A DNA stretch of 64,000 nucleotides from Antitrichia curtipendula (taxonomy: Eukaryota; Streptophyta; Bryopsida; Hypnales; Leucodontaceae), in contig OX579635.1 in assembly GCA_951230915.1 (NCBI GenBank), positions 19,654,001-19,718,000 of the forward strand, read 5' to 3'. Shown here in pieces: positions 19,860 to 30,950 of the stretch. The notes below the pieces were generated by a model. It worked only from the letters and a program-made list of their open reading frames with translations. It did not search any database and was not told where the DNA came from. Each line of letters begins with the position of its first letter. Within the stretch, counting starts at the first letter, position 1. The position numbers were made by a program, and so were the translations under genes.

Positions 19860-19945
19860 TTTATTGTATTCTTTCCTACCTTTTTTTTTTCCTTGAAATA
19901 TATGGACAATTTTCATTGATAACAAAAACAATACACCGGTGGTGG
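19860..19945 (-). mobile_element. Possible retroelement 3' end fragment
   Basis: On the minus strand, TTATCAATGAAAATTGTCC is followed by ATATATTTCAAGGAAAAAAA, resembling the 3' end seen at 13555-13600 (CTATCAATGGAATTTGTCC, then CAAGAAAAAAAAC). Target duplications were not identified. Confidence 0.35.
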
Positions 19946-20499
19946 GGGGTATTGTTCCCTTTCTTTTGCAATGAAATTCCCGTTTCATTTGTTTCAAAGA
20001 AAAATAAAAATAAAAATTCACGGCAACCAAGGAAACCTTCTTACTCCCTTTTATTGCCTCGGCAATTGAACAAAATTTAAAGTCCGACATCTCCTTGGGA
20101 AGAGAGAAAGCATACAAAGTCAACAAATTCCGGGGACGGGGAACTGGCGTTTGCGGAGGCAATTGTGCCGTGACCGGTCACTTTTTATCTTTCCCCGGGC
20201 TTGCAGTGGCCCACATTTTCTTGGCCGGCCCCGCCCAACCGCCGGGTTGGGAGCTTGGCCGTGAATGGATGGAGATGCTCTAATAGTAGTAACTAGGTTC
20301 AATAGCAAAAAGTGGCGGTTTTGGGTGTACCCACCTTATTGTGTTAGTTATTAGTGTGAACCGGACAGTGGCCCACTGACTTGACTGCCACAGAGAGAGA
20401 GAGCTTAGATTTATTTTGTTCATTTTATTCATTTTCAAATTCTATTTGGCAGACAAGGAAAATTGGTCTCACTAACGAGCAGGGTGAGAGTCAGTGTAT

Positions 20500-20728
20500 T
20501 TAACCCTTAAACGTCGAGGCGGACATTTTGCGGCCGATGAATGTCAAGAGAATCTCCTGTGTAGAATAGAAGTGCAACTATTCTTCCTCCAAATTTTGTG
20601 GGAAAAGGGAAGACCATCTACAATAGTTTGACTTCCAATGAGTGCTTTTACATTATTTTAATCCAACAATTCAAACGGTGTCAAAACACATGATTTCCAC
20701 AATCATGAGCCCGTCGTTTAAGGGTTAA
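20500..20728. mobile_element. TTAA-flanked MITE, family O copy 1
   Basis: TTAA (20500-20503), CCCTTAAACG at the left; CGTTTAAGGG then TTAA (20725-20728) at the right. 229 bp. The body (GAGAATCTCCTGTGTAGAAT, CTTCCAATGAGTGCTTTTAC) matches copies at 29209 and 53275. An empty TTAA at 20658 corresponds to the site in copy 2 that holds an insertion. Confidence 0.82.
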
Positions 20729-21204
20729 GCTTAGTTTTGTTTAGCCGGGTAGGGGCAATGCCAACCGAAGTGCTGAATGGGATGGTTTGCAATGACAATC
20801 AAATTTAGAGTCGAGAGGTCATTCCATCCAGACCGGGCCTACTCATGAGCAATCCCCAAATCTTTTGCACTGCAGAGCACTCCACCATGCCTCCCTTCCC
20901 TCATAACATTTACTGGTACAGCCTCCCACTAACTTAATGGAATGATGTGGAATATTTCATACCAAATCAGTAACTACACATACACGTCAAAATGTGTCAA
21001 AGAAATGAAGTGCAGAAGCTGGTTCCTCAGTAGCAACTGTGAATTGGATCCGTACCAATAAGAGTTTCAAATTTCAAACAAAAATTTCATCAAAACAACA
21101 TATAGTTCTTTGAGGTTAAGGACCTCAACAATTATATTACTACATCTAGTTGGAAAAGCCATTCATGATTACAATCTCATATAATTAAGATGAACTCTTT
21201 AGTC
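20729..21204. other. Unannotated spacer
   Basis: No gene, RNA or repeat boundary that I can support. Slightly more GC-rich near 20740-20900. Confidence 0.4.
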
Positions 21205-21780
21205 ATATACACATGGGGTGGTAGAAGGTGAAACAAACAATAGGGGATATGTAAATTAAAATTAGTAGGAGCTCTAACACTCATAGCTAAGTCAAATTAA
21301 AGTAGAAATTTCAAACCTCATTTAGACATAGTAAAATTATTTATTTTTTTTAAATTTTGAACTCAAAATTTTTGAGAAATCTATCTAAATTTCATCTCCA
21401 AAAAATTGTTTGAGATTTCTAGCCCCCAATCAAAAGTTATGGACAAATTTCAGAGAGGGGTTGAAAAGAACATTTTTTCTTACATTTTAAACATCCTCTC
21501 TGAATTTTGTCCATAACTTTTGATTGGAGGCTTCAAATCTCAAACAGACTTTTGGAGATAAAATTTAGATAGATTTCCCAACTTTTTTGAGTTCAACGTT
21601 TTTTTGGAAAAAGTCACTCTACTATAATTAAATGAGGTCTAAAATTCTACATCAAACATAATTTTGACATTTTGACAATGAGCGATCAAGCTCTCATTTT
21701 CAAATTGTTCCATATTCTTTGAGGATTCATGGTAGACAATTGATTTCAATATAAAAATTACATCTCCAACTTTCATTCCC
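21205..21780. repeat. Foldback family A, copy 2
   Basis: Hairpin core at 21313-21640 centred near 21477: AAACCTCATTTAGACATAGT faces ACTATAATTAAATGAGGTCT, and CAATCAAAAGTTATGGACAA faces TTGTCCATAACTTTTGATTG. The outer left has GGGGTGGTAGAAGGTGAAAC as in copy 1. The right flank (GAGCGATCAAGCTCTCATTTTC) matches copy 3 near 39104. Confidence 0.8.
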
Positions 21781-21934
21781 ACAAATGTTATTGAAGCAAT
21801 TCCTTTGTTGGGCCATCAATTTTTTTTATTGCAAAGGATTAAATGACGTTGCTATTTGATTCAAAGGATTTTAAGATTTTTGGCAATCATCTTAACAATT
21901 TTTTGTTGATTTGTTTGGCTAGTCCGAAATTTAG

Positions 21935-22091
21935 CAAAAAAAATAGTGTACGCCATAAACCTATTGCCTCTACCTTGGCACCCAATATTGCAGCTTACTT
22001 TAATTCCCATAATTCCCAGTGTGGATATTTTTGGTGGATGAGGCCTCCAAAGAGGAAAAGGCAACCTCTTTAAAGGCTGCTGAATGTTATA
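21935..22091 (+). pseudogene. Coding-like fragment (LKAAECY type)
   Basis: The plus strand near 22030-22090 reads FLVDEASKEEKATSLKAAECYT and then TAA. This parallels FVDEDFREAKAASLKALECY on the minus strand at 7174-7290. Upstream, CAATATTGCAGCTTACTTTAA corresponds to the region encoding PEAY in the first copy. The terminal TAA is also where family E inserted (TTAA 22093-22096). Product unrecognised. Confidence 0.35.
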
Positions 22092-22092
22092 C

Positions 22093-22480
22093 TTAACCCC
22101 TAAAGGACTAAACATTGTTTTTTTGGCAACATAGGAATTTTGGGCAACTCACTACAAGCGGAGATTTTATTTTCTTTCTTAAGAAAATTCACATCACATG
22201 TGCCTAAGGAACAGCTTTAAGGCCCAACAATTTTCATAACTTTTGATTACATGGTTAAAGAGTTATTGCACAATATTTAGATTTTGCTACTTGGCGGGCA
22301 ACTTGGGCAGCTCAAAAAACTTCTTTAAAAATCACTTTTAAGAAACTTAAAAACTTAGAAATTGGTTATAAAGATTTTTTTATACATGACAAAAATTTGA
22401 ATCATTCCATTTTGATTAATGAGATGAAAGTTATGAGAAATTATAGTTTGTGGGTAGGAATGGAACCTCTAGATTCCATC
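22093..22480 (+). mobile_element. TTAA-flanked element, family E copy 1 (truncated)
   Basis: Left end TTAA-CCCCTAAAGGACTAAAC at 22093. The body (GGCAACATAGGAATTTTGGG, TAAGGCCCAACAATTTTCAT, TTAATGAGATGAAAGTTATG) matches copy 6 at 44178. It breaks off near 22470, where GGTAGGAATGGAA and its inverse TTCCATCCCTACC form a small hairpin. Confidence 0.65.
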
Positions 22481-22601
22481 CCTACCTGACGAAGCTATAA
22501 AAACAATAAGGTTGACTGCAGAATACAAATCTGCAACAACTAGAACATTGGAAATGCACACAATAATGAAGGAAATATTAGTGATGTGGCAATAATGATG
22601 C

Positions 22602-23565
22602 TTAACCCCTAAACGCCCTATGGGACCAAAACTATCGTCACATAGTTTAAGTCCAATTCAAAGTGCTGCAACTTTGCATCCAATGTCCGAATTTAATAGA
22701 ACTTGTTGGAAAATTTGTATTCTCTCTTCTAGTTTGTGTGGTAAAATTTTCAGATCAATATAAGATGTACTTATTTCTTGGAAGCCAATCAAAATTTAGA
22801 GGTCCAATTTGAGTTCACCAAATTGCATTTGATGGCTGAAACTTCAGGGGCTTGAATGTGTCTCCTTCATCCAATGTTGGTTTTCAAATTAAAAAAATTG
22901 GGTTATGTTCTCCTTAAAATTGATCTACTATGGTAAAAATTTCAAATTGATCCAAGTTGTTTTAAATAATTGGGAGCAATTTGAAGTTCAAAATCCCAAC
23001 ATTTTAGATTATAGTGAACTTCATAGGCTTGTTTCTTCTTCCTACAGTGTCCATTTCCAATATATAAGTTTTTGGTAAAGTTGTGCATGTTAGTTTTGTT
23101 TGTATGGCTACATTTTCATATTAATTCAAGAAGTTATGAGTGACAGAAAAGCATTTTAGTAGAAGGAGGTTCAACCTTAAATGTGTTTTTTCTTGCTATT
23201 GTTTTAAGCCATTTGAAGACGCAATGAGTCAACTGAGTTATATTTTCTTTCACCAATGTGTTTGTATGCTAGTTTTGAATCACTTCAAAGTTTCAAGTTT
23301 TTTCATTTGAGTAGTTTTAGAAATCGAATTTCACCTCCAAGTGTGTTGCTAGGAAAATTTTGGCATCCTTTTTCAACATAAAAACATTATAATCTTGCAC
23401 TCTATGTAGCCAAATGATTCCAAATTTGATTCTTGTCATCTACAACATGTACACTACAAGATTGTACGGCTGAGATTTCTATACCTTAGTAAAATTGGGA
23501 TCTATAACACTTCAAAAGCAATGATGTTTTTAAACCCAAAAAGGCCTTAGGCTTTTAGAGGTTAA
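22602..23565 (+). mobile_element. TTAA-flanked element, family C copy 1
   Basis: TTAA (22602-22605), CCCCTAAACGCCCTATGGG at the left; CCTTAGGCTTTTAGAGG then TTAA (23562-23565) at the right. 964 bp. Co-linear with copy 2 (27394-28382) over its whole length: CACATAGTTTAAGTCCAATT, TTTGATGGCTGAAAC, AAGAAGTTATGAGTGACAGA and CTACAAGATTGTACGGC. No ORF. Confidence 0.82.
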
Positions 23566-24263
23566 ATCCTAAATGATGGACCCATGACCATTGATTTCAA
23601 GCCTCATTGCCCATCACTCAATTTAAAGCCTCATTGCAACTAGATATGTCCCAAAAAATAATTATTTATTTTTCAAAGATGGGATTACATGTCTTTCTTA
23701 CTCCACAAAAAATTTAGATGTTTTTGAAAAAATTTGAAGAAAAAATGATGAAAATCACATCAAATAGGGAATTATTTCAAAAAATCTGAATATTTCACCA
23801 TGTACATGATCGTATAAACTCAATTTCTATGTCATTCTATAATTAAAACCCAAGAGGCATTGAAAATACATCCAGAGTTCAAATTGCAATTAAATACTTA
23901 ATATTAGGAATTTTTTCAAACTTGAAATTGGAGTAGAAACTAGAGTAGATGACCTTTGTTTGTTAGTGGGGCTCAAACTAAAAGTATATCATTTTTGTGA
24001 AGAAATAATAGATTTAGAGCAAGGAGCAACAACTTCCCAAAATACACTTAAATAGCATATTTTGTGAATGATCCATTTTTTTCACTAACTTCTAATTTAT
24101 GTAAAGAAAAACATTGGCAACAATACAAACTCAAATAGATACCCTTCATAACCCAATATGAAAGATCAATAAGGAAAACGGGATGAAAAAATGCTTCCAA
24201 TAAATTTACAGGTAATTGGGTTGTCATGCAGGCACTATAAATGGTACCGTCGGCGTTCTAGGG
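23566..24263. other. Undefined segment between two TTAA ends
   Basis: AT-rich. It ends with GGCGTTCTAGGG next to TTAA (24264-24267), which looks like another family terminus, but the left partner is not convincing (TTAA-ATCCTAAATGATGG at 23562 is only weakly similar). No ORF. Confidence 0.35.
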
Positions 24264-25055
24264 TTAAGGCCAAAGAAGGTTTAGTCCAATGGAAAGGATA
24301 AAATGAGTGCTAAAATTGTGTGATTATAGGTCGAGATTTTTGTTTATTAGTCAGATTTCATTATTTTACACAAGAAACGTGTAGATTCTAAAACTTGCAA
24401 CTTTCTATAATAATTTGAAGAAATAAGTTGGAAATACATATAAAAAATTCCAAAAATAAATAAATTCATTGTCGTATTTGGAAAAAATATTAAGTAGAAA
24501 GAAATAGAGAATGATTAAAAATATTAAATTGCTAAGAATTTAGTTATGGAATTAATAAATGAAAATCCTAATGATTGCAATGTTGCAATAACCAATCTAC
24601 ATCTTTTTATTTTATTTTACCCCAAAACATTGAAAATTGTGTTAAATAAAGGACTTCAAAGTTTATTTTAGAGTATAAATTCTATACCTACTTGCAAACG
24701 AAAACTCCTCATAACTTTCATCTCATTAATCAAAATGGAAAGATTCAAAGCTTTCTCTCTCTCTATATATATAGAGAAAGAGAGAAATCTTGGAAAACCA
24801 ATTTCAATTTTTTATTTCTTAGAAATGTGATTTTTTTTAGCTTCCTAGACTCCAAAATAAACTATTCATAGAAATATTTTTTAACCATGTAGTAAAAAGT
24901 CATGAAAATTGTTGTGCTTTAAAACTACTCTTAGACCACATGTTTTGTGAAAATTTCAAAGAAAAAACAAACAAGCTTCCATTTGTAAACTGATGACTCA
25001 AAACGCTATGTTGCTAAAAAATGCTACTAGTAGTACTTGGTCCCTTAGGGATTAA
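24264..25055 (-). mobile_element. TTAA-flanked element, family E copy 2 (reverse orientation)
   Basis: Right end GGTCCCTTAGGGA then TTAA (25052-25055). The body in reverse matches E copies 3, 4 and 6 (GGACTTCAAAGTTTATTTTA; CAAACGAAAACTCCTCATAA). It contains the uninterrupted site GTGTTAAATAAAGGACTTC (TTAA at 24642-24645), where copy 3 carries a D element. A short ATATAT hairpin lies at 24755-24785. Confidence 0.7.
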
Positions 25056-26119
25056 AATGTACAACCTTTATTAATGAGAGCCTTGGGTTGATTTTAGATA
25101 TATCTATTATTAATATTTTAAAAATTCATAAATTGAAAGCCTTATTTGACTTGCAACAAGATCCAACAAAAAATTGGGCAATTTTATGATGGGAACAATT
25201 GCTTATTCTAACACATTTATTTGTAGTTACATCATTCCTTACACTAGAAAAACAATGTCATGTGAAGAGATGTAACTAATTAAGGTAAAAACATTGCTAA
25301 ATCATAAGGTTGAATATATTTCTCAATCTAAAGGTGATAATTTTTTTAGGTCTTCTTGTTTGTTAAAAGACAATTCTAGAATACATTTCTTGGGCACCAC
25401 ATGAAATTAGGTTAGGAAATAGATGTATTCAAATTTGACCCAAAGCTTGTGATGAATACAAGTTTTAGATTTTAAATGAGATTGTAGGGTTGGTCTTGGA
25501 AGAAAAAGGAAACCAAGTTTTGGACTCTATTGCTCAAATCTTGCATAGAAAAATAGTATATATTCTCTTTCAAAATATTTATTGTGCTTTAAAATAGATT
25601 TGAAGGAACAAACAATTTAATTTTAAGCAATGGATAATGCAAACATGTCCCAATCGCTCAAAATAATGATTTTTTCATCCATTTAAATGTTTGCAGAATC
25701 TTGTATTAGTTCTTTTACATTTTCACAATATAAATTCTACACCTTTTCATTGGAAATAGTCTTTAATTTTGGGGATACAAGAATATTTGACCAAAATTTA
25801 AAAATAATTTATTCAATTCAAAAATTATTCATCAAGATGACAAATTAAATAAGTAGAAAAATATCTTGAAATATCACTATAACTAAAATTTCAAATTTTG
25901 AGCTTAAAAAAATAATAAATTGTGAAAATTACTAATCTTAATCTATAATTGATTTAGGGAGGGTTTTTTTTAATCTTACTAGTTGAATATTTTTCAAAAC
26001 ATTTGTTAGTGTAGTAGGTGATATAATCTTCTGGATATGATTTGTAGATCATAGTTTACAACTTTTGTTTGAAATTCATTAGAAATTATTATTTTAGGTT
26101 TCATTTTGTCGAATATAAC
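25056..26119. other. AT-rich spacer
   Basis: Nothing recognisable: no ORF above chance, no repeat boundary and no RNA gene. Confidence 0.5.
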
Positions 26120-26540
26120 CAAGCATTCCCAATCACCCTAAGCAATTTCAAACAAGATGAAAAACAATGTATGGCAATGGAGTTTTTTCTCATGTAGAAA
26201 GATAAGAAACACTGGGATTGTAAATTTTCAGTAATTTTATTCCCAATAGTAAAATTACTATGACTTTAGGGAGCCCAAAAGTGTTTTGAATCCATAGCCA
26301 ATGTCTAGAGTCTTCCAATTTCAATCAATCAAGAGACGACTTTCCCATTCAGTATTTCCCGTACACTTTATGAAACTTTGGAACATGTGTCATGGCCTTA
26401 TAGCCCCAACTTTGAAAATAATTTAAAAAAATATTTCAAGCTTCAGTTTTATATTTGTTTTAGACTTGGTTGAAAATAGTTGCACCCTACATGTTGGGTA
26501 TGGCTTCCTTGTTGGAAATAGGTGATTCTACCTTAATAAA
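26120..26540. repeat. Dispersed repeat related to one arm of the 55-kb foldback
   Basis: Aligns with 54890-55215: AATGTCTAGAGTCTTCCAAT, CATGTAGAAAGATAAGAAAC, GTGTCATGGCCTTATAGCCC and CTACATGTTGGGTATGGC. Single arm only; no inverted partner seen here. Confidence 0.55.
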
Positions 26541-27224
26541 TCTTCATAAATTAAAAATTTGAATGACCTTTACTTCTTTAAGGGTAAGATTGATTGTTGC
26601 ACCAATCAATGTTTTTGAATGAAACATAAAGCCAATAATTCAAAATTCTTTCTACAATTCATAACAAATTGAATATTTGTAATTTTCATAATATTCTTTA
26701 CTATAAGTTCAAAAAATTAAATTCAAAGTATGATCAATTTTGTTTTAATTATTTGTTCAATATATTTTTGAAAGGCCAATTTTTGAATAAGAAGCATAAC
26801 TTTCTATAGTGAAACATACCTATACTTCTTAAAACTTTAGTATATTTACCCTATAAAGTTTTGAAGATCTATATTGTACAAATTTAAGAGGACTAATACA
26901 AGAATATGCCAACATTTCAGTTTATGGAAAAACAAAAAAGATTTTGTGTATTTGAAACCTAATTATTTGTGTTTATCCATTGTTCAAAATTTGAATGCTT
27001 TCCAAGGTTAGAAAAATCACTATATTGGATATCAATTGTCTTGTATGTTGTCAAATCTCAGAATCATAGAAAAAAAAATTCCCACTATTCTTTCATGTGT
27101 TTCATCCATATGTAAATTTTTTCTACGAGTGATTTTAATATCAACATTTTTTACTATTTTCACGTTTCAGTGCTTACAATCATTTCAAATCTCAATTGAA
27201 ATGCTGAAAATTGTGTTCTTTTTG
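26541..27224. other. AT-rich spacer
   Basis: No supported gene or repeat. The 66-residue plus ORF at 27036-27236 is hydrophobic by AT-bias and is not accepted. Confidence 0.45.
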
Positions 27225-27393
27225 TTAACCCCTTAAAGACTACCAGACATCTTTAACCCTTGAACACTCCGATGTCCATACTTTGAACAACAAATAGAGG
27301 GCTTGTAAGCATTGTTTCGGCAAATGATAATTTTGTATGAAGATAAAAGCAAAAATGTGCCAAAGTTCATAACATGATCAAGAAGTTAAAGAG
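27225..27393. other. Isolated TTAA-CCC termini
   Basis: TTAA-CCCCTTAAAGACTACC at 27225 and TTAA-CCCTTGAACACTCCGATG at 27253 look like left ends of family members (the second resembles family O), but neither has a matching right end. They are probably remnants fragmented by the family C insertion at 27394. Confidence 0.4.
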
Positions 27394-28382
27394 TTAACCC
27401 TCACCGCCCAAGGGGACGAAAAGTAGCCTTACAGAGTTTTAAGTCAAATTCAAAGTGTTGTAACTTTTGCATCTGACATCCAAATTCAATAAAACTTGTT
27501 GGAAAAGTTGTTCTCTTTCTTCTAGTTTACGTGGTAAAATTTTTAGATCAATACAAGTTGTATTGATTTCTTGAAAGTCAGTCGAAGTTCACAATTTCAA
27601 TTTGAGTCCACCAAACTGGATTTGATGGCTGAAACGGGGGGGGGGGGGGGAGGGGGGGTATCTCCTTCATCCAATGTTTGTTTTCAATAAAATTTAATGG
27701 ATTATGTTCCCCTTGAAGTCTAGTTATTGTGGTAAAATTTTCATGTCAATCCAAATTTCCTTGAATGTTTGGGAGCAATTCGAAGTTCAAAATCCCAACA
27801 TTTTTGGATTACAATGAGCTTCGGCGGCTTATATCTTCTCTGTACAATGTCCGTTTCAAATTAAATTTATTGGGAAAGTTGTGCATACTAGTCTAGTTTG
27901 TATGGCTAAAATTTCACATCAATCCAAGAAGTTATGAGTAACTGAGAAGCATTTTAGTAGAAGGAGGTTCAGCCTCATATGTGTTTTCTGCAACTTTTCT
28001 CACCTAATTTTTGACATTTGCAAGCCATTTTGCAAACACATTGAGTCAATTTATTGACATTTTTTTTCACTAATGTGTGTGTATGTTGGTTTTGAATAAC
28101 TTTATAGTCTTATATTTTTTCATTTGAGTAAGTTTAGGACTCGAATTTCACCTCCAAGTGTGTTTCTAAGAAAATTTCAGCATCTTTTTTCAACACTAAA
28201 ACATAATTATCTTTCAATCTGTACGGTCAAATGACTCAAAATTTGTACCACATCATCTGCAGCATGTTCACTACAAGATTGTACGGTGAAGATCTTTATA
28301 ACTTAGTGAAATTTACATCTACATCGTTTCAAAAGCACTAATGTTTTGGAGCCCAAAATAGCCTTGGGCGGTGAGGGGTTAA
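27394..28382 (+). mobile_element. TTAA-flanked element, family C copy 2
   Basis: TTAA (27394-27397), CCCTCACCGCCCAAGG at the left; CCTTGGGCGGTGAGGGG then TTAA (28379-28382) at the right. 989 bp. The inverted repeat is perfect apart from one extra G. Same body as copy 1. A pure G run of 15 followed by A and seven more G sits at 27636-27658, where copy 1 has only AGGGG. No ORF. Confidence 0.9.
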
Positions 28383-28540
28383 AGGCCCAAAACTATTTCA
28401 AAATATTGATCAATCCAAAGCAAGGTCAAGATCTTCATCATCATTATTATTATTTTTTTAACAAATCCAACCGTAGGATCATTTGCCGCACTTGTTCAAA
28501 TACAGTATCCCAAAATTTTAGAAGTCCTCTACAATGGGGG
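28379..28540 (-). mobile_element. Fragment of family E (reverse orientation)
   Basis: TTAAAGGCCCAAAACTATTT, then AATCCAAAGCAAGGTCAAGA and TCCAACCGTAGGATC, resembles the start of E copy 4 at 52377-52510 (AATCCAAAGCAAGGCTAAAA). Truncated on the right. Confidence 0.45.
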
Positions 28541-28636
28541 TAGGCCAATGTTTGTGAGACAGATGAGATCTGCATGTCCCTTCATTGAGTATAAATTGGA
28601 GGGACAAGACAAGTGTCTCTCTAAGTTGTAGTTTTG

Positions 28637-28690
28637 TTTTTGTTTTTATTTTTGTTTTTTTTGACACAAATAAAGGAGTAACCTTTACTG
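28637..28690 (-). mobile_element. Extremely 5'-truncated retro-insertion (54 bp) with TSD
   Basis: Only 54 bases lie between direct repeats CTAAGTTGTAGTTTTG (28621-28636) and CTAAGTTATAGTTTTG (28691-28706), 15 of 16 identical. Read on the minus strand the insert is ACTCCTTTATTTGTGTC followed by an A-rich tail, as in LINE or SINE 3' ends. Confidence 0.6.
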
Positions 28691-28706
28691 CTAAGTTATA
28701 GTTTTG

Positions 28707-29208
28707 AAGTTTGCCCTTTGTACTCGACAGAATAGATTTTGAACCATGTGAAGGTTATCACTTCGAGAAGTGTGTAAAATTGGAGGTGGGTCTAATAATA
28801 AGTTGGAAGACTTCCAAGTTTTTATATTTAAAAACATAAAGTTGGACACAAATAAAGGGTGACAAGACTTCCAAGATTTAACTTATGAGTGCTTCAAGTT
28901 CGTATTCAGGACTGAGGCGGTGAGCTGTCACTCGTCGATTGAGTTTCAAGAAATTTAGAACTTCAAATTCTTCATAATCACCCCCACCCAAGGCAGTCCA
29001 CCAGGATGACATTTGAAATGAACACAGAAATCGCATTCCCCAAGTGAGAATCCCAAGGACGGAGAAAGCCAGGTGGGGATCTCCTTCCCGGGATACTTGG
29101 AAGAGAGGACAGTTCAACCCTGGAAGGACACGTCCCCATGACCAAGGTAGTTAGGCATCAAAATATTCTGATTATTGAATCAATAGGTGCAATTTTTTGT
29201 TTCTATAG
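28707..29208. other. Unannotated spacer
   Basis: No supported gene. The minus ORF at 28878-29117 (79 residues) shows no recognisable domain. Confidence 0.4.
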
Positions 29209-29923
29209 TTAACTCTAGGAAGGACATCACCGAAACTAAGTGTCTCAAAGATGACAGAGAATCCTCCTATGTAGGACAAAAGTGCAAATGTTAATTATTG
29301 AAATTTTGTGTTAAGAAAGGAAGGTCTTGCACAACAACTTGACCTCCAATGAGTGCTCTTGGATTTTTCTTTTAACCTCTAAAGGATCGTGACTACGTTT
29401 ACACCCAAAATGCTCCTAAACTGCCATTTCTAGTACAAGTGCCAAATTTTGAAAAAAAACACAATTTTGGACACATGTAACTATAGGATCTTGTAGTATG
29501 CTAGATTGAGAAGATGTGGAAAAAAAATTCAGAAATTTCAATTGTATTGATTGCAAGGTATGAGCATTTGAAGTGACAAAAATCCTTTTTTGGCCCCTGC
29601 AAAAAACTAGGCAATTGCACTTTCACAAGGTCACATTTGTATGAAAAAATGTCCAAAAGGGTGGGGTGCTTCTTTAGATTCATTCTTCATCGCAAGTTGG
29701 CTACATGCTTGAAAATTTTGAGATCATTTAGAATTGTACAACATTTTGGAAAAAATATAATAAGGAGAAAGAAGTAGAAAATTATTCAAAATACTAAATT
29801 GTTAAGAATTTTGTTATGGATTTGAAAAATGACAATTCCAATGGTTGAAATATTATAATAAACAATTGTTAAGAATTTTGTTGCCTACATCCTATGTTTT
29901 TATTCTTTAAAAATAATATTAAG

Positions 29924-30776
29924 TTAACTCCTAAAGGACCATTGTCCCCTCAAGGGACAAAATGGATTTCAGACAGGTTCCCATGACCTCAATTTTTTAT
30001 GAATTTTTTTGAAACTTTCTCATAAGATAAACAAACTTCTTAGCTTTGTGGGAATATAATTTTTATTACAATCAGTGACCAAGAGCAAAAGTTATGCAAT
30101 CTGAAACATAATTTTCACTTCATCGGGCAGAAAAAAATATCCAAAAAAACTTGAAATTAAACTTTTTAATTTTTTTTCCCTTACAGATTATATTATTGTC
30201 TACCTATGACGCTTTGATTCATTCCATTTGGATTAGTGATGTGAAAGTTATGACAATCTTGTTTTTCAGGCAATCTAGGCATCTTCTTTGAAAAAATAAC
30301 TTATAGGATTCATTTTTTAATGCAATTTTTCCCATTTTTTTTCCTGAAAAGGTTGAGTTTGATTGCTAGAACATTCTTACTATTGGAATTATTGTGTTTC
30401 AATCCCTTCTAGGAGCTATTAATGATTTATTTTTTCTTTCAATCTTAAACATACTTCTACTTGACATTTTTTAAAGAATGAACAACAAGCATTTTTCTTT
30501 TGAAATTTATTTCCTAGACTTTCAATTCAATTCTTCAATACAAAAAAAACTTTAATTCAAAGTCCATAGTGCAAAAAAATTCCACAAAGTCAGCTGAAAT
30601 TGCATGCTAGTGTTCAAAAAAACTTTTTTTTCAACTTTGAATGCTAATATCTTCCAATCTATACGGTCAAACTCCATGAAATTTTTACCATATGATCTTA
30701 AATAAGTAAAGCACAAGATCCTAAGGTTAGATTTAAAAATTAAAAAAAAAAAAAAATTAAAAAAAAAATTAAAAAA

Positions 30777-30857
<81 letters not shown>

Positions 30858-30950
30858 TTTGTTTTTTTTTGTTTTCTTGGATGAATGCAACAGAAATGAC
30901 ATTTTTGAATGTTTTTTGACAGAAAATTACCTTGGTCCTTCAGGGGTTAA
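29924..30950 (+). mobile_element. TTAA-flanked element, family D copy 4, innermost of a three-level nest
   Basis: TTAA (29924-29927), CTCCTAAAGGACC at the left; GGTCCTTCAGGGG then TTAA (30947-30950) at the right. 1027 bp. Three other E copies have a lone TTAA at the equivalent position (24642, 52878 and, in reverse, 44582), which shows that this D copy inserted at TTAA and duplicated it. The element holds a poly-A and AT microsatellite. No ORF apart from a low-complexity minus frame caused by that tract. Confidence 0.9.
30738..30852. repeat. Poly-A followed by (AT)n microsatellite
   Basis: A-rich tract to about 30793, then uninterrupted AT dinucleotides to 30852 (about 30 units). Lies inside D copy 4. 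Confidence 0.9.

Larger units (their letters stand above)
16801..20280. mobile_element. PIF/Harbinger-like non-autonomous transposon, 3.48 kb
   Basis: Terminal inverted repeats begin GAGCATCTCCACCCATTCAC (left) and the inverse with one mismatch at 20280, extending through GGCC. TAA occurs directly outside each end (16798-16800, 20281-20283), a 3-bp duplication of the TWA type used by PIF/Harbinger. The uninterrupted relative at 9218-9480 retains a single AATAATAATAATT site, supporting the insertion. GAGCATCTCCA is a common terminus of plant class II elements. An extra subterminal copy of CATTCACGGCCAAAG lies near 16897. The interior has 140-bp tandem repeats, a coiled-coil ORF remnant and a further set of degenerate repeats. 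No transposase is recognisable. Confidence 0.8.

Noticed and set aside
27225..27260. Complete TTAA elements starting at 27225 and 27253
   Set aside because: Left ends only; no matching right ends were found.
30552..30902. Minus-strand ORF of 116 residues
   Set aside because: It is produced by the poly-A and (AT)n tract (runs of Ile-Tyr and Phe) inside family D copy 4.
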